Source: a virus
IMG/VR virus record: IMGVR_UViG_3300030118_004474
Location: 1 to 64,000 of that record
DNA length: 64,000 bases
Reading direction: 5' to 3' (one strand)
Shown: one piece after another, positions 10,010-19,279 of the stretch
Position numbering within the stretch: the first letter of the stretch is position 1
Layout of the letters: the number at the start of each line of letters is the position of its first letter
Notes under the pieces: model-generated
Told to the model about the DNA's origin: nothing
Databases searched by the model: none
The model's input: only the letters and a program-made list of their open reading frames with translations
Program-made: the position numbers and the translations under genes

Positions 10010-11037
10010 TCACCGTACCTCCAACACTTACCTACACACATTCCTTTATCAATTAATGTTGCACACGAAGCCGACATAAATCGCTTATCTACGACATAAT
10101 TTACAAACTTTCTAGTGGTGGCTGGACTGTAATCAATCCAAACATCTTCTTTATTTGCTATTTGTTCAATCTCAGCACAGATAATATTTTTAATATCCGT
10201 TAAGACTTCGCCCTGTAAGTCTCTTGGATTTCCTTCAACACCCTGTTCAATCAAAACCATATCAGAAATAATTTCATTATACCATTGAACAAGTAAATAT
10301 CTAGCCTCATGTAAAGGATTTTGAACCAAGTTGGCTGAGGCCAAACACGGAATAACTGGTAGTGTGGCGGGTCTTTCTACGCCCTGTATTTCAATACCAA
10401 CAGATTCAATTTCTTTTACCTGCGGCCAAACTAATAGTTCTTTTCCGTAGTATTCGTTTTTACCACCTCTTGGTTTCTTGCTTAGATTTAATATAAACCC
10501 AAGGTCATTTTCTAAATCACTTTTTCTCAAAGGTATGGAAAATCTTTTAGCACCTAAATGATAAGTATTTTGAACTCTCCTTAGACGAGTTGTATTAATA
10601 ACCCTATGGTCTAATAATGGAGACTTTTTTATTACGTCATGACATATGTTAAAAAATGCCTTGACTCTTCTTAAGTCCGAAGTTCTTTTGCCATAAACGA
10701 ATATGTAAAACCCCCTACCACTAAAAGCCATTCTATGTTTTAAGTCTCTGCTTTCTAACCATGTATGGAGAGTTTTCAAATTTTCATATGCTTCCTCCAA
10801 AGAATCATTTCCATGTGCATCAATATCCAAGAAAATTCTATCAATGATTACCGAGTGCTCAAGACCACGACTACTAGAAAATTCATCGTAGTTATAAACA
10901 GAGGTATAAACATTCATTTTACCGTTGTAATCGCCAATAAATTCAAGGAACTCTTCTTTATCATGGACAACTTCTCTCTTGGGTTGCCTTGCATTTGTAA
11001 ATGGGCTACCTGCCCACATTTCTCTCGGAAAATACAT
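10006..11037 (-). CDS. Archaeo-eukaryotic primase: PriS-type catalytic domain fused to PriL-like Fe-S domain
   Basis: 343 residues. The AEP core has the metal-binding DID (D71, D73), SGRGFYIFV (106-114, the 'SGRG' motif with Tyr where His is usual) and a basic RLRRVQNTYHLG segment. The C-terminal part resembles the PriL Fe-S domain: Cys231, then an HEARYLL segment (243-249), then Cys325, Cys334 and Cys338. Four cysteines in this order fit a 4Fe-4S ligand set. A single-chain PriS-PriL fusion would prime viral DNA synthesis without a separate large subunit. GAGGTGA precedes the ATG. Confidence 0.75.
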   Translation of the reverse strand: MYFPREMWAGSPFTNARQPKREVVHDKEEFLEFIGDYNGKMNVYTSVYNYDEFSSSRGLEHSVIIDRIFLDIDAHGNDSLEEAYENLKTLHTWLESRDLKHRMAFSGRGFYIFVYGKRTSDLRRVKAFFNICHDVIKKSPLLDHRVINTTRLRRVQNTYHLGAKRFSIPLRKSDLENDLGFILNLSKKPRGGKNEYYGKELLVWPQVKEIESVGIEIQGVERPATLPVIPCLASANLVQNPLHEARYLLVQWYNEIISDMVLIEQGVEGNPRDLQGEVLTDIKNIICAEIEQIANKEDVWIDYSPATTRKFVNYVVDKRFMSASCATLIDKGMCVGKCWRYGE

Positions 11038-11046
11038 ATTTTCACC

Positions 11047-11406
11047 TCATATTTGTTTTGTGTCTTTCTTGATTTGCTCAAGCAGTTCGCCCTTGGAAGG
11101 AAGAACCCTTTCTTCTTTTTCTATTTTTTCTGGTAGGATTGCTGGTCGTATGCTCATTTCAATTCTAGCAGAATCTAAATCCTCAACAATAATTTCAGTT
11201 AGGGCAGTAATTGTATCAAGATAAAATGAAGACCTGACTTTTTCCTTTAACGTATCTTCAACGGTTGATACCATTTGTTCTATTGAATAGTTCTGTTTAT
11301 CAATAATACTCTCAAGGGTCTTTTCAATATTATAAATATTTTTAACGGTCCAATTAAAATTTGCTACTTCTGTAATTAGTTCATCCATTATGTTATCACC
11401 AGTCAT
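11047..11406 (-). CDS. Unknown helical protein
   Basis: 119 residues; ATG 11406 lies 8 bases after GGAGG and overlaps the stop of the Cas4-like gene. Mostly helical and acidic (coiled-coil-like 20-80), with a basic C-terminus. No family recognised. It sits between nuclease and primase genes. Confidence 0.5.
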   Translation of the reverse strand: MTGDNIMDELITEVANFNWTVKNIYNIEKTLESIIDKQNYSIEQMVSTVEDTLKEKVRSSFYLDTITALTEIIVEDLDSARIEMSIRPAILPEKIEKEERVLPSKGELLEQIKKDTKQI

Positions 11407-12292
11407 AAGTTATTCCTCCTTCTCCTTTCTCACAAACAGAAAATAAACCACACTTCCTACACTTCTTATAGAAGTCATCAAAAGGAAACTCCTTAGTCAT
11501 GTAAGAATCCACCAGTTTTTGCATTGAATTTAACACGGACTGTTCCGTGCGAGCCTTAACAGGTTCTAGAAAAATGTAATTACTAGCAGGAAAAAACCAA
11601 CCCCAATATCCAAATTCCATGTTAGGGTCTAGACCTTCTGCAATTTTTTCTTCATCTGTTGCGTTATCAAAAAGCATCTTGTAAAAAGCCATTTCCTTCC
11701 TCATGTGAGTAGCCTTACTATCTTTCCAAACACCAGTTTTTAGTTCAAGTGGGACATAACTACCCTCATGTATAAACAATCTATCAATTATTCCCTGAAG
11801 GTGAACTTGAACCCCGTTCACGTCAAACTTAGCATTTAGCCTTACTTCATTACCGACTGGTTTAAAGAACTCAAGCGTTCCATCCTTTACACAATCAATG
11901 AATCTTTCAGCAGACCAAGAAGCCATTCCCTTGTAAAGCGATGAAGTAGTCTCATCATTTGTTTCGGGATATAAAGCCATGAACGACTTTACTAATTTAT
12001 TTGGGTCGTCTATGTGTTCCATCATTTCTTCTGTATCTACTAAATCCCAAAATGCCTCTTGTGCGTTGTGAACTTCTGTTCCTCGTAGCATCGCCTCCGT
12101 TGGCGGTCCTTTGATTTTACCATTACCGAAAGGGTCATAGTTCATTACATAAGAACCCCGACAAAAACCATAAGTCCCAAGTGAAGATTTTGTAATTTTT
12201 AACATAGGGCTTTTGCCGTCATCAGGGTTCCATTGATATGTAAAACCGTTATTTAAATCATTTTCTGTCCATGCTTCAACATACTCATTCAT
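11396..12292 (-). CDS. Cas4/RecB-like PD-(D/E)XK nuclease with Fe-S cysteines
   Basis: 298 residues. It shows the RecB/Cas4 layout: TKSSLGTYGFC near the N-terminus (Cys44), LRGTEVHNAQEAFW (His of motif I), then GIIDRLF...VPLELKTG (catalytic D and ExK), and a C-terminal Cys278, Cys281, Cys287 cluster. The C44 + CxxCx5C pattern is the Fe-S cage of Cas4/AddB nucleases. Likely a 5'-3' or end-processing DNA exonuclease in viral recombination. No cas1/cas2 or CRISPR array is present, so this is not a CRISPR locus. Confidence 0.75.
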   Translation of the reverse strand: MNEYVEAWTENDLNNGFTYQWNPDDGKSPMLKITKSSLGTYGFCRGSYVMNYDPFGNGKIKGPPTEAMLRGTEVHNAQEAFWDLVDTEEMMEHIDDPNKLVKSFMALYPETNDETTSSLYKGMASWSAERFIDCVKDGTLEFFKPVGNEVRLNAKFDVNGVQVHLQGIIDRLFIHEGSYVPLELKTGVWKDSKATHMRKEMAFYKMLFDNATDEEKIAEGLDPNMEFGYWGWFFPASNYIFLEPVKARTEQSVLNSMQKLVDSYMTKEFPFDDFYKKCRKCGLFSVCEKGEGGITYDW

Positions 12293-12765
12293 TGACTCTC
12301 CTCCTTGAGAGTGTCAATAAGACTAGATGCCTGTTGTCTAGTAATTCCTTCAAATATTCTTGACTGGCCTCCTAATTTTGTAATATATTCAAGTTGTTTA
12401 TCTGTCGGTGGACCGTCAATATTTTTAACCGCTCTACTAGGAGACTCCATTACCTTCCTTCTGAGAGAGGCAGTAGTTTCATCATGACAAGCCTTACAGA
12501 CTTCTATTACATTACTTCTAGCATAGATTAGGTATTCTTTTCCAAGTTCTCTACATCTATGTTGAGAAATAATATGGTGCCATTCAGTCTTTTCAAATTT
12601 GTCTCCGCAGATAGTACAAATCTTCTGCTTGACCCAAAACTTCTTTTCCTTCTTATAGATTACAAGTAATTCTTGTTCTAGTTGTCCTATTTCTTGTTTC
12701 TTTTTATTAATTCTTTCATGTAATTTTCTCATACTTTTAACATATGTTCCATCTTTCTTTCCCAT
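12289..12765 (-). CDS. HNH endonuclease-like protein with C-terminal helical tail
   Basis: 158 residues. After a basic coiled coil (1-45) comes a zinc-stabilised HNH core: CTIC...EWHHI...NVIEVCKACHDE. The two CxxC pairs and the HH-N-H residues are intact. The C-terminal PPTDKQLEYITKLGG...TRQQASSLIDTL module is a small domain also found at the ends of other phage DNA-processing proteins. Could act in packaging, recombination or restriction of competing DNA. Placed between polymerase and Cas4-like genes. Confidence 0.65.
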   Translation of the reverse strand: MGKKDGTYVKSMRKLHERINKKKQEIGQLEQELLVIYKKEKKFWVKQKICTICGDKFEKTEWHHIISQHRCRELGKEYLIYARSNVIEVCKACHDETTASLRRKVMESPSRAVKNIDGPPTDKQLEYITKLGGQSRIFEGITRQQASSLIDTLKEESQ

Positions 12766-12766
12766 T

Positions 12767-15208
12767 TTACCACCAATCCTCCAATGATGTTTGATTAACG
12801 TCTTTTTTATACAAGGTCAAAGGCCACCCCATACTCTCAAAGACAAGTGCAGATTTTTTAATAATTTCTGCCTCAGCAATAAACTCCCAATCGGGTTTGT
12901 ATGTTTCGCTAAGTTTCATTTGATTCACACTTCTAAACGCTAAGTATTCTGCTGTTTTAGATTCACCACTCCATATGTAGCATTTTTCGTCCAAATCACT
13001 ATTATTCATTTTGTAGTAGTAGTAAGAATCCCCTTTTACGATTTTACTACCCAAGTTTTGTTGATTATAATACAAGATACCTGCTGTCCCTCCTGCCACC
13101 ATCTTATAATCAGATAGTGGTTTTATTAAACGGCTTCGTTTTATTAAACGGCTAATGTCCACCTCACCTTGTACTATATCTTTATACCAACCATTACAGT
13201 AGGCTACTATTTCGTTCTTACATTCAAACAAGGAGACTTTCTTTAAAAGGTTTTCCTGAAACTCCTTCGCAACTGGTGTCTCATTACTCTTCTTCATCTC
13301 AAAACCCATCACGAAGAATTTGTCCTCGGATAAAAAGTCCCCGTCCTTCCACGAAAGCCAACCACAATATCGGTTCTTTTTCTTGGAGAGGAAAAACTTG
13401 GAGGCAAACTTCTCAAATTCTAACTCAACAGGCTCACGGAAAATCTTCTTTGAAATGTAATCGTTCAATTTCTCACGCAATTCTAGTGCATCATCAACAT
13501 CTTTAACCTTAATGAAAACAGAATCGGTGTGTCCGTAAATAACTTCGTAGCCCAGTCCTTGAGCATAGAAAGCCGTCATCCTCATAGCCCTACGAGCAGA
13601 AGCCGTGATTGATTTAGCCATGTCCATGTCTCCCCACCCGTAGCCGTCTTTTGCTAGAATACCGTAGAATGCGTTGACAACCCGCTTAGTAGCCATCTGT
13701 GCTGAATCCCACTTTTGATACTCTTCTTCCGTGGTTGCTTGAGAACGCAATTTCTTGTAAGAATCCCGCATCTCCATTAACTCCTTGACCGCTTGAGGCA
13801 ACACACCTTCACCCTCGTTGCTGAAATGGATGTTAGGTTTGCCGTCATAGGGCTTCAGATTCTTGGGAGTTTCCCACCAAACAGGATAACCGCTAGTGGT
13901 CTTAGTCTCCCACGAAATATTCATTGAAGCCATCATGGATGGATATAGGGATTTGAAGTCAAAAATAGCCACGTTTTCATGTTGTCCGTAAGTCTTTTCC
14001 TCATCAGGGTCCATCACGAAAGCCGCTTCAAACTTTTCCTTTGAACCTTTTAGTCCAGTAGGGGGAATCCAGCCAGCCTTCTTCATAAAATACACACCAG
14101 CCATTTGTGAATTGTGATATGTGTTTTCAAACGGACAACCGATTAGCCGTTGTAGGGCCAACTGATTCTCGCTAACATTTAATTTTTCATCAATATCCAC
14201 ACACAATTTTACATCTATTCTTGCGTATTCTAAATAAGTATTTGTGTCCTCAAGCCAAGCCCTTTCGTAAAACTCGTTGTCTTGAAACTTTGAAGAAACA
14301 ACCTTACCATCATTTTCTAGAACTAATTTAGAGCAATCATCTAGTTTTAAAGAGGGCAACGTTCCCATCTGCGAATCAGTCCAAAGGCGTTCAAATCTGT
14401 CCATTAAGCAAAACGTTAATCTTCCTTTAATTGGTTGTCCACTATTATAATAGTTTTCTACTTTTAAATCCCATCCTACTGGTTCTCCATTTCTACGACG
14501 ACGACTAACATTTTTAATTTCTCCATAAGGAGACATCAGCGTTGGATTAATATTCAATTCACACATACGAGAAATAACTTTCGGTATGTCAAAACCAAGC
14601 AAATACCAACCGATAATCATGTCGGGGTCTTGCTCTTGCATTAGACGAATAAAGGCGTAAAGCATATCAGTTTCATTGTCGTAAATTTCAAGCCATTCTT
14701 GGTGAAGAATACTGTTATCCGGCTCACCTGTTGGGAACCAAGTCATTACAGTAGGCTTTTGTGTGTAGTTATCGTAAATACTTAACACCGTAATTTTCCC
14801 ATGATGTTCTCCGCCTACTTGAGTTTCAATATCAAAATACCACTTACGAAGATTATATTCGGGAACGTCATAATCAGTATCAATGCACCACAAACGGGAA
14901 GCATCTACATCTCCCTGAAATGTTCTTTCTGTGCGATGTATTTCCTGTATAATATTATATCTGTCGTATGGGTTTTCATAATAATATTTTAAAAGAGGAA
15001 CTCCGTCTAGGTTTCTTAATTTAGTCTTCTCAATTTTAAAATTGATTTTTCTACCTTTTACTACAATACTACTACCAATCTTTGTATTGATAGATAAATA
15101 AAAATAAGGTTGACATTCAAAGGTTTCTTCTTTTCTCTCATCATCACTATTACGATAGCGAAGTTTAATCTTGTGCTGATTGTTCTCTTGAATCGTATTT
15201 ATCATCAT
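12767..15208 (-). CDS. polB: Family B DNA polymerase with 3'-5' exonuclease domain
   Basis: 813 residues from ATG 15208 (GTG 15217 and ATG 15205 are also in frame). Exonuclease motifs: FDIET (D126, E128), GFDIP (D207) and YxxxD (D332). Polymerase motif A is DFKSLYPS (417-424), motif B is KRVVNAFYG (508-516) and motif C is YGHTDS (558-563). Motif C has His where most family members have the first Asp of DTDS, and the ExoII Asn four residues before FD is Tyr. The enzyme would be the viral replicase, working with the clamp and RFC encoded nearby. Confidence 0.95.
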   Translation of the reverse strand: MMINTIQENNQHKIKLRYRNSDDERKEETFECQPYFYLSINTKIGSSIVVKGRKINFKIEKTKLRNLDGVPLLKYYYENPYDRYNIIQEIHRTERTFQGDVDASRLWCIDTDYDVPEYNLRKWYFDIETQVGGEHHGKITVLSIYDNYTQKPTVMTWFPTGEPDNSILHQEWLEIYDNETDMLYAFIRLMQEQDPDMIIGWYLLGFDIPKVISRMCELNINPTLMSPYGEIKNVSRRRRNGEPVGWDLKVENYYNSGQPIKGRLTFCLMDRFERLWTDSQMGTLPSLKLDDCSKLVLENDGKVVSSKFQDNEFYERAWLEDTNTYLEYARIDVKLCVDIDEKLNVSENQLALQRLIGCPFENTYHNSQMAGVYFMKKAGWIPPTGLKGSKEKFEAAFVMDPDEEKTYGQHENVAIFDFKSLYPSMMASMNISWETKTTSGYPVWWETPKNLKPYDGKPNIHFSNEGEGVLPQAVKELMEMRDSYKKLRSQATTEEEYQKWDSAQMATKRVVNAFYGILAKDGYGWGDMDMAKSITASARRAMRMTAFYAQGLGYEVIYGHTDSVFIKVKDVDDALELREKLNDYISKKIFREPVELEFEKFASKFFLSKKKNRYCGWLSWKDGDFLSEDKFFVMGFEMKKSNETPVAKEFQENLLKKVSLFECKNEIVAYCNGWYKDIVQGEVDISRLIKRSRLIKPLSDYKMVAGGTAGILYYNQQNLGSKIVKGDSYYYYKMNNSDLDEKCYIWSGESKTAEYLAFRSVNQMKLSETYKPDWEFIAEAEIIKKSALVFESMGWPLTLYKKDVNQTSLEDWW

Positions 15209-15377
15209 TTTTATCACTCAGTATTTCTATTTCAATATCATTTTCTCTTAATTCATACTGCATTTGGTTTTGTATGTAGTGAACTAAATGTTGTTTTAGT
15301 TCTTTGGCTGAGGTATCTTTCCAATACCAACCGCCTTTTACTAGTAGGTTTAATTTAAATTTAGGGCCTTCACCCAT
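15165..15377 (-). CDS. Unknown small protein
   Basis: 70 residues, overlapping the polymerase start by 44 bases and the upstream gene by 8. Contains KGGWYWKDTSAKELKQHLVHYIQNQ, then an acidic tail. It resembles small phage proteins of unknown role that sit near nucleotide-metabolism genes. No function assigned. Confidence 0.5.
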   Translation of the reverse strand: MGEGPKFKLNLLVKGGWYWKDTSAKELKQHLVHYIQNQMQYELRENDIEIEILSDKNDDKYDSREQSAQD

Positions 15378-15615
15378 TCAAATCCCTCATCATTTGTGCA
15401 AAGTCTCTTCCGTATTTCATGGTAAGTTCAATATCCTTAAACTCCTCCATAAGTCGCTCAACATATACGGCGGCATCCATCAATTCTTCTTGTAGGTGAA
15501 CAAGCCATTCGTGAACGGAAAGGTCTGTTCTTTCCATCGTAGTTCCGTATTTCTTTTTGCCGACTCCTGCTCGTTGTTGAATTTTCTTACACACTTCGTC
15601 TTCGTGTTTGCTCAC
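15370..15615 (-). CDS. Small MazG-like / DUF550-like protein
   Basis: 81 residues. The segment EWLVHLQEELMDAAVYVERLMEEF (about 36-59) has the EExxD-like spacing seen in small all-alpha NTP pyrophosphohydrolase relatives of phages, preceded by KKKYGTTMERTD. Such proteins may remove unwanted nucleoside triphosphates. The single helix-turn match makes this tentative. SD overlap with the upstream gene is strong (GGAGGAAGAAGAGTGAGC). Confidence 0.45.
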   Translation of the reverse strand: MSKHEDEVCKKIQQRAGVGKKKYGTTMERTDLSVHEWLVHLQEELMDAAVYVERLMEEFKDIELTMKYGRDFAQMMRDLNG

Positions 15616-15827
15616 TCTTCTTCCTCCATGTTCATGTTTAGAATCGTGTCAAGTAGTCTCACTTGACCAATCAAATAGAGGATAACCCCACTATTGCTTT
15701 CCCCATACATTTTTAGAAACTGCTCTAGTGTTGTGTTTCTTTCATTTAAGTTGTGCATTAGCGTATCGTGAAGTTGTGTTCTCATCGTTGCTATAATTGT
15801 TAGTAGTATTTCTTTTTCCATACTCAT
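15612..15827 (-). CDS. Unknown small helical protein
   Basis: 71 residues, helical throughout, ending in four Glu codons that double as the ribosome binding site for the next gene. ATGA overlap with the clamp gene upstream. No family recognised. Confidence 0.5.
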   Translation of the reverse strand: MSMEKEILLTIIATMRTQLHDTLMHNLNERNTTLEQFLKMYGESNSGVILYLIGQVRLLDTILNMNMEEEE

Positions 15828-16594
15828 TCCGTCCTTGGTGCTCGCATTAGAATCATATCGGTAGTGCGAAAGATAATAGGCATTTCATCATCATAGAAAA
15901 TCGCTACCTCGTCATCATTTGTATATTCTAAAGCCTTAGAAATAGGCAAAGAAAAACTAGCGATTGCGTCCCTACTAATTGGGGAAATAGGTTCTAGATT
16001 AGTAGTAATAGACTCTGTAAGTTTATCAGAAGTAATAGATAGAGTATTACCTTTACTATTTGCGTTGAAGGTATAAATACTGCTACCAACTCTCTCCGCC
16101 ATATTTATAGCACTTATCAATTCGTTCTTCATTAAACAAACCTTTGTTTTTAGAACTAGTTTTTCAGTAGCCGCATATGTCTCTTCATCTTCGTAGTCCT
16201 CTTGCATAGAGTCAGAAAATTTACCTATAATGTGAGCATAATCATGTCTCTCTATAACAGGTATTTCCACGACAGAATTTCCAGATATTATCTTTATTAT
16301 ATTATCTAAAAAACTGATAGTAGAATCTTCATCTACTAAATACTTAGTTAAAATATCAGCATTGACAAAACCATACTGTTTATTCATCAGAGGGTTTGTG
16401 TCTCTAACTCGGTTATATACCCGAACGTATGTAGAAGCATCCCCGTTTTCTACGGATATTTTGTTGCCACTACAACTAATTTTAACACAATTACCCAACT
16501 GTCCCTTTGTGTTGCTGAGTCCTTGGTTGTATTTGCCCTTAAGCAAACACAAGTTTATCATTTCTTTCAATCTTTTTCCATTCATTGTAAATTT
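15824..16594 (-). CDS. DNA sliding clamp (PCNA-like)
   Basis: 256 residues from ATG 16594, which has GGTGGTGA upstream; a longer start is unlikely. The sequence is divergent but shows the alternation of strands typical of clamps and ends with a PCNA-like pattern: AFSLPISKALEYTNDDEVAIFYDDEMPIIF...ILMRAPR, matching the 'v.l.f..d.Pl.l......l.laPr' end of archaeal PCNA. RFC small subunit and polymerase genes lie close by in the same cluster. It would tether the viral polymerase. Confidence 0.7.
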   Translation of the reverse strand, partial: KFTMNGKRLKEMINLCLLKGKYNQGLSNTKGQLGNCVKISCSGNKISVENGDASTYVRVYNRVRDTNPLMNKQYGFVNADILTKYLVDEDSTISFLDNIIKIISGNSVVEIPVIERHDYAHIIGKFSDSMQEDYEDEETYAATEKLVLKTKVCLMKNELISAINMAERVGSSIYTFNANSKGNTLSITSDKLTESITTNLEPISPISRDAIASFSLPISKALEYTNDDEVAIFYDDEMPIIFRTTDMILMRAPRTE

Positions 16595-16660
16595 CATGTG
16601 TTTCACCACCTTTTTCATAAATTCAATACATAATACCACACTACACACTCAGAGTTAAAC

Positions 16661-17575
16661 TCAAAGTGTATTATCCTTTATTGCTTCAAGACCGTTCCAA
16701 GAGACTTTGCCCTTTACGTTCTCAAATAACAAAAAGGATTGACCTTCATTTTCTGCATTTGTTTTTGATTTGGTAACCTTCGCATAAAGGCTAGTTTTAC
16801 CATTTCTTTCCTCACGGGAAGTAATGACATGCTGATACAATTTAGCAGTCGTTGATTTTTCCCAGTCGGGTTTCTGTCCCACCACTTCAAAACCGTCATG
16901 AACTTCCTTCATGTGTGTAATGAAAAACTTGTGGCATTCTAGTTGACAAGCCGCTTTAAACAAACGCTGGTATTCTTGGGTTCTAGCAAACCATTGTGTA
17001 GGGACCATTTTTACCTTATCTGCCTGTCGTGGGTCATTTCCCTTGATGTGATTTAACCTAGCAATCATATTTGTTGTGTCAAGCCAAGTATCTAGTCCGT
17101 CAAAAACAATCGCTTTAACAGCCTTAACTTCAATTTCTTCTTCATCATCAAAAGAAATCTTATTTGTTTCAATCGCCTCTTTGACCATTCCAATAAAGAA
17201 ACGTGCCATGTCAGCAGTAGCCATATAATCAATTGTCATGTCGTCCTTATACACATGAGGATTATAGATAAACACCTTATCATCGGAAGACCAATGTTGC
17301 CTCCATGTTGGTTCTGCTCCCTCATCAAAGTCAAGAACAAAAACCCAATGTGTTTCTCTTTCTTCATCTGTCCTACAATCCAAAGCAAGACCAGTTTTAC
17401 CCGTGCCGGGGTCCCCAGAAATACCACATATCATATATGCTGATTCTTGGGCCAAGAGGTTTCTTCGTTGTTGAAACGCTCTTGCTTTCGCCTTCGCAAA
17501 GGCTCCCAGTTGGTCTTCTTCTTTCACTTGCTTCAGTAGTCTATTACTTGCTTTTCCTGTTTTCTTCAAACTCAT
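16661..17575 (-). CDS. RecA-superfamily ATPase (Sak4-like recombinase)
   Basis: 304 residues. Walker A is GDPGTGKTG (54-62); Walker B is KAIVFDGLD. The size and layout fit the short phage RecA-core proteins (Sak4 type) that promote single-strand annealing or strand exchange with an SSB partner. The ssDNA-binding gene lies just upstream, which fits. A role as DNA helicase loader is an alternative. ATGA overlap with the small gene before it. Confidence 0.65.
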   Translation of the reverse strand: MSLKKTGKASNRLLKQVKEEDQLGAFAKAKARAFQQRRNLLAQESAYMICGISGDPGTGKTGLALDCRTDEERETHWVFVLDFDEGAEPTWRQHWSSDDKVFIYNPHVYKDDMTIDYMATADMARFFIGMVKEAIETNKISFDDEEEIEVKAVKAIVFDGLDTWLDTTNMIARLNHIKGNDPRQADKVKMVPTQWFARTQEYQRLFKAACQLECHKFFITHMKEVHDGFEVVGQKPDWEKSTTAKLYQHVITSREERNGKTSLYAKVTKSKTNAENEGQSFLLFENVKGKVSWNGLEAIKDNTL

Positions 17576-17763
17576 TCTTCTTCATCTCCTTTAAATTGTG
17601 CTTTTAATTGTTGTAGTTGGTTTTCATGAACAATTCTAGTGAACATTTTACCACTACTTTTCATATGGAACCTCACACTAAAAGTTCCATCATCTTGTTT
17701 TCTCCACTCAATACTTTCTACCTCGTCCATATCAAGTAGAATTTCATTCATTCTAATAATCAT
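17572..17763 (-). CDS. Small beta-rich protein
   Basis: 63 residues with alternating strands (EVESIEWRKQDDGTFSVRFHMKSSG), then a helix and a Glu-rich tail (DEEE) that overlaps the SD of the RecA-like gene. Not recognised. Confidence 0.5.
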   Translation of the reverse strand: MIIRMNEILLDMDEVESIEWRKQDDGTFSVRFHMKSSGKMFTRIVHENQLQQLKAQFKGDEEE

Positions 17764-17880
17764 CTTTTTTCCTCCAATAGGTATAGGCCTTGCACCTATC
17801 CGTAAGTCATTCTATCGCCACTTATACACGACAACTCGTAGGCCGTTCTTGTATCTCTATGAAAACGACCTAAGCGAGAA
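17764..17880. other. Short non-coding gap in the early cluster
   Basis: 117 bases without a convincing gene, unusual in this tightly packed cluster. On the minus strand it contains a partial inverted repeat (GGTGCAAGGCCTATACC region) before the GGAGG of the next gene. A regulatory leader is possible; nothing firmer can be said. Confidence 0.3.
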
Positions 17881-18030
17881 TTACATTTCGTCTAGCCTTT
17901 CGGAGAGGAGCAAGAGGGCAGAAGCCCAAAGCCCCACAAAAATACCCAACTGTTGGTCAAAGTAATAAATACCAATGCTTCCAACAATTGAAACTAGACT
18001 ACTATAAAATCCTAACTTTTTGTAGTTCAT
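17881..18030 (-). CDS. Tiny two-helix membrane protein
   Basis: 49 residues. Two hydrophobic stretches (FYSSLVSIVGSIGIYYF and GIFVGLWASALLLL) joined by DQQL, ending SERLDEM. Starts six bases after the upstream stop with GGTGAT as SD. It is too short for most gene callers. Function unknown. Confidence 0.5.
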   Translation of the reverse strand: MNYKKLGFYSSLVSIVGSIGIYYFDQQLGIFVGLWASALLLLSERLDEM

Positions 18031-18035
18031 TTAAA

Positions 18036-19274
18036 TCACCAATAACTTAGCGAATCCCCATCATCAGTTGAGACTTCTTCTTCAAGACCAGTTCCTAGAC
18101 GGACACGAAGACCGTAAAGGTTGATAGAAACGGGGTTATATTCACCATCAATTGGCATTCCCGATTCGTCTTTCCTTTGCGTTTGATTGGTTCGTCCAAT
18201 GACCACAATATCAGAACCAACACCAAAGTTCAAATCAACATGCGAAGGAACCCAAACAGGTGTTGAGTCGGGCATGTCTTCATCATCAAACCCATAATTA
18301 GCATCCAAAGGTTCAACCCAAATAACACGGTTTCCGGTTTTTGGATTGGCCTTAAGATTCATGCTAGTAACGATACCGTCCGTGACAACTACCTTCAATC
18401 CTTGTTGTGTCTGAATTTCTTGGTGATAATCCTCCAAGTCATACAAATCCGTGACATATTCAGCCATGTTTTCAACAAGTGCTTCCTCGTAATCGTAAGA
18501 AGACGTATCAAACCAAAGTGGGTTATTATCGTCCAACGAGTCAATGTATTGGCTAAATTCTGTTTTATTACGGATTCCGTAGATAGCATTCCTATCCTCG
18601 TTAACTAGACCGTAGAAGGTTATCATTCGGAAACAGTCTGCTTTGAAATTTTTAGCCATTTCATTCTTGAGTTGAACAGTCCATAGTTGAGTTTCCCCTC
18701 CTTCTTTCTGTCCGATGAAATGCGCTCGCACTTGATGTTGTTCCTTTGGCAAAGGCTTGCCGTAGTTTTTGTTGGTGTCTCCCGACTGCCAAGTTTTAAC
18801 AGCGTCAATGGGAACAATCCAAGTAGTTTCGCTAATTTCAATTGCCATATCAGGAACCGATGGAATGGTCTTTGTTTCCCATTCACCATTTCTTACCTGA
18901 GTTTTAAGGTAGTTTCCATCCTCAAGAGTAATCTCAGCAACCAATTCATCGGTAAGAGTCTGACTAGAATCGCTGTTGTAGCGAGACAAAACAGATTTTC
19001 TCTTGTATTCCATTATATCACGAACTGGTTCAACAGCCGCAAAGAACCCTGTAATGTGTTCTCCAAATGTTTGGCTATTGTTTGAACGATTGGAGGAAAG
19101 ACGACTTCTCACATATTGGCGAGTCATGGACATAGCCATGAGTTGTTGTCGTTCATCATCCAAATCTAGTCCACTACTACCGGCTAGTTCAGTATATTTT
19201 TCAGTCATTTCTTCTACTTCAATGTTAAGTCTTTTAGCAAGACCATTCAATTCTTTCTCTATTCTTTCTAACAT
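18036..19274 (-). CDS. Putative ssDNA-binding protein (RPA/OB-fold-like)
   Basis: 412 residues from ATG 19274 (SD GGAAGTGA). An N-terminal helical part (1-110) is followed by a beta-rich core. The last roughly 100 residues (GLKVVVTDGIVTSMNLK...NRVIWVEPL...VGSDIVVIGRTNQ...NPVSINLYGLRVR) have the strand pattern of an OB fold. Position between RFC and the RecA-like gene fits a viral RPA/SSB. No zinc cysteines are visible. The OB call needs structure prediction. Confidence 0.5.
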   Translation of the reverse strand: MLERIEKELNGLAKRLNIEVEEMTEKYTELAGSSGLDLDDERQQLMAMSMTRQYVRSRLSSNRSNNSQTFGEHITGFFAAVEPVRDIMEYKRKSVLSRYNSDSSQTLTDELVAEITLEDGNYLKTQVRNGEWETKTIPSVPDMAIEISETTWIVPIDAVKTWQSGDTNKNYGKPLPKEQHQVRAHFIGQKEGGETQLWTVQLKNEMAKNFKADCFRMITFYGLVNEDRNAIYGIRNKTEFSQYIDSLDDNNPLWFDTSSYDYEEALVENMAEYVTDLYDLEDYHQEIQTQQGLKVVVTDGIVTSMNLKANPKTGNRVIWVEPLDANYGFDDEDMPDSTPVWVPSHVDLNFGVGSDIVVIGRTNQTQRKDESGMPIDGEYNPVSINLYGLRVRLGTGLEEEVSTDDGDSLSYW

Positions 19275-19279
19275 TTTTT

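Noticed and set aside
17639-17965. 108-codon rightward frame opposite the 63-residue and 49-residue genes
   Set aside because: It is antisense to supported leftward genes, lacks an SD and reads through a non-coding gap.
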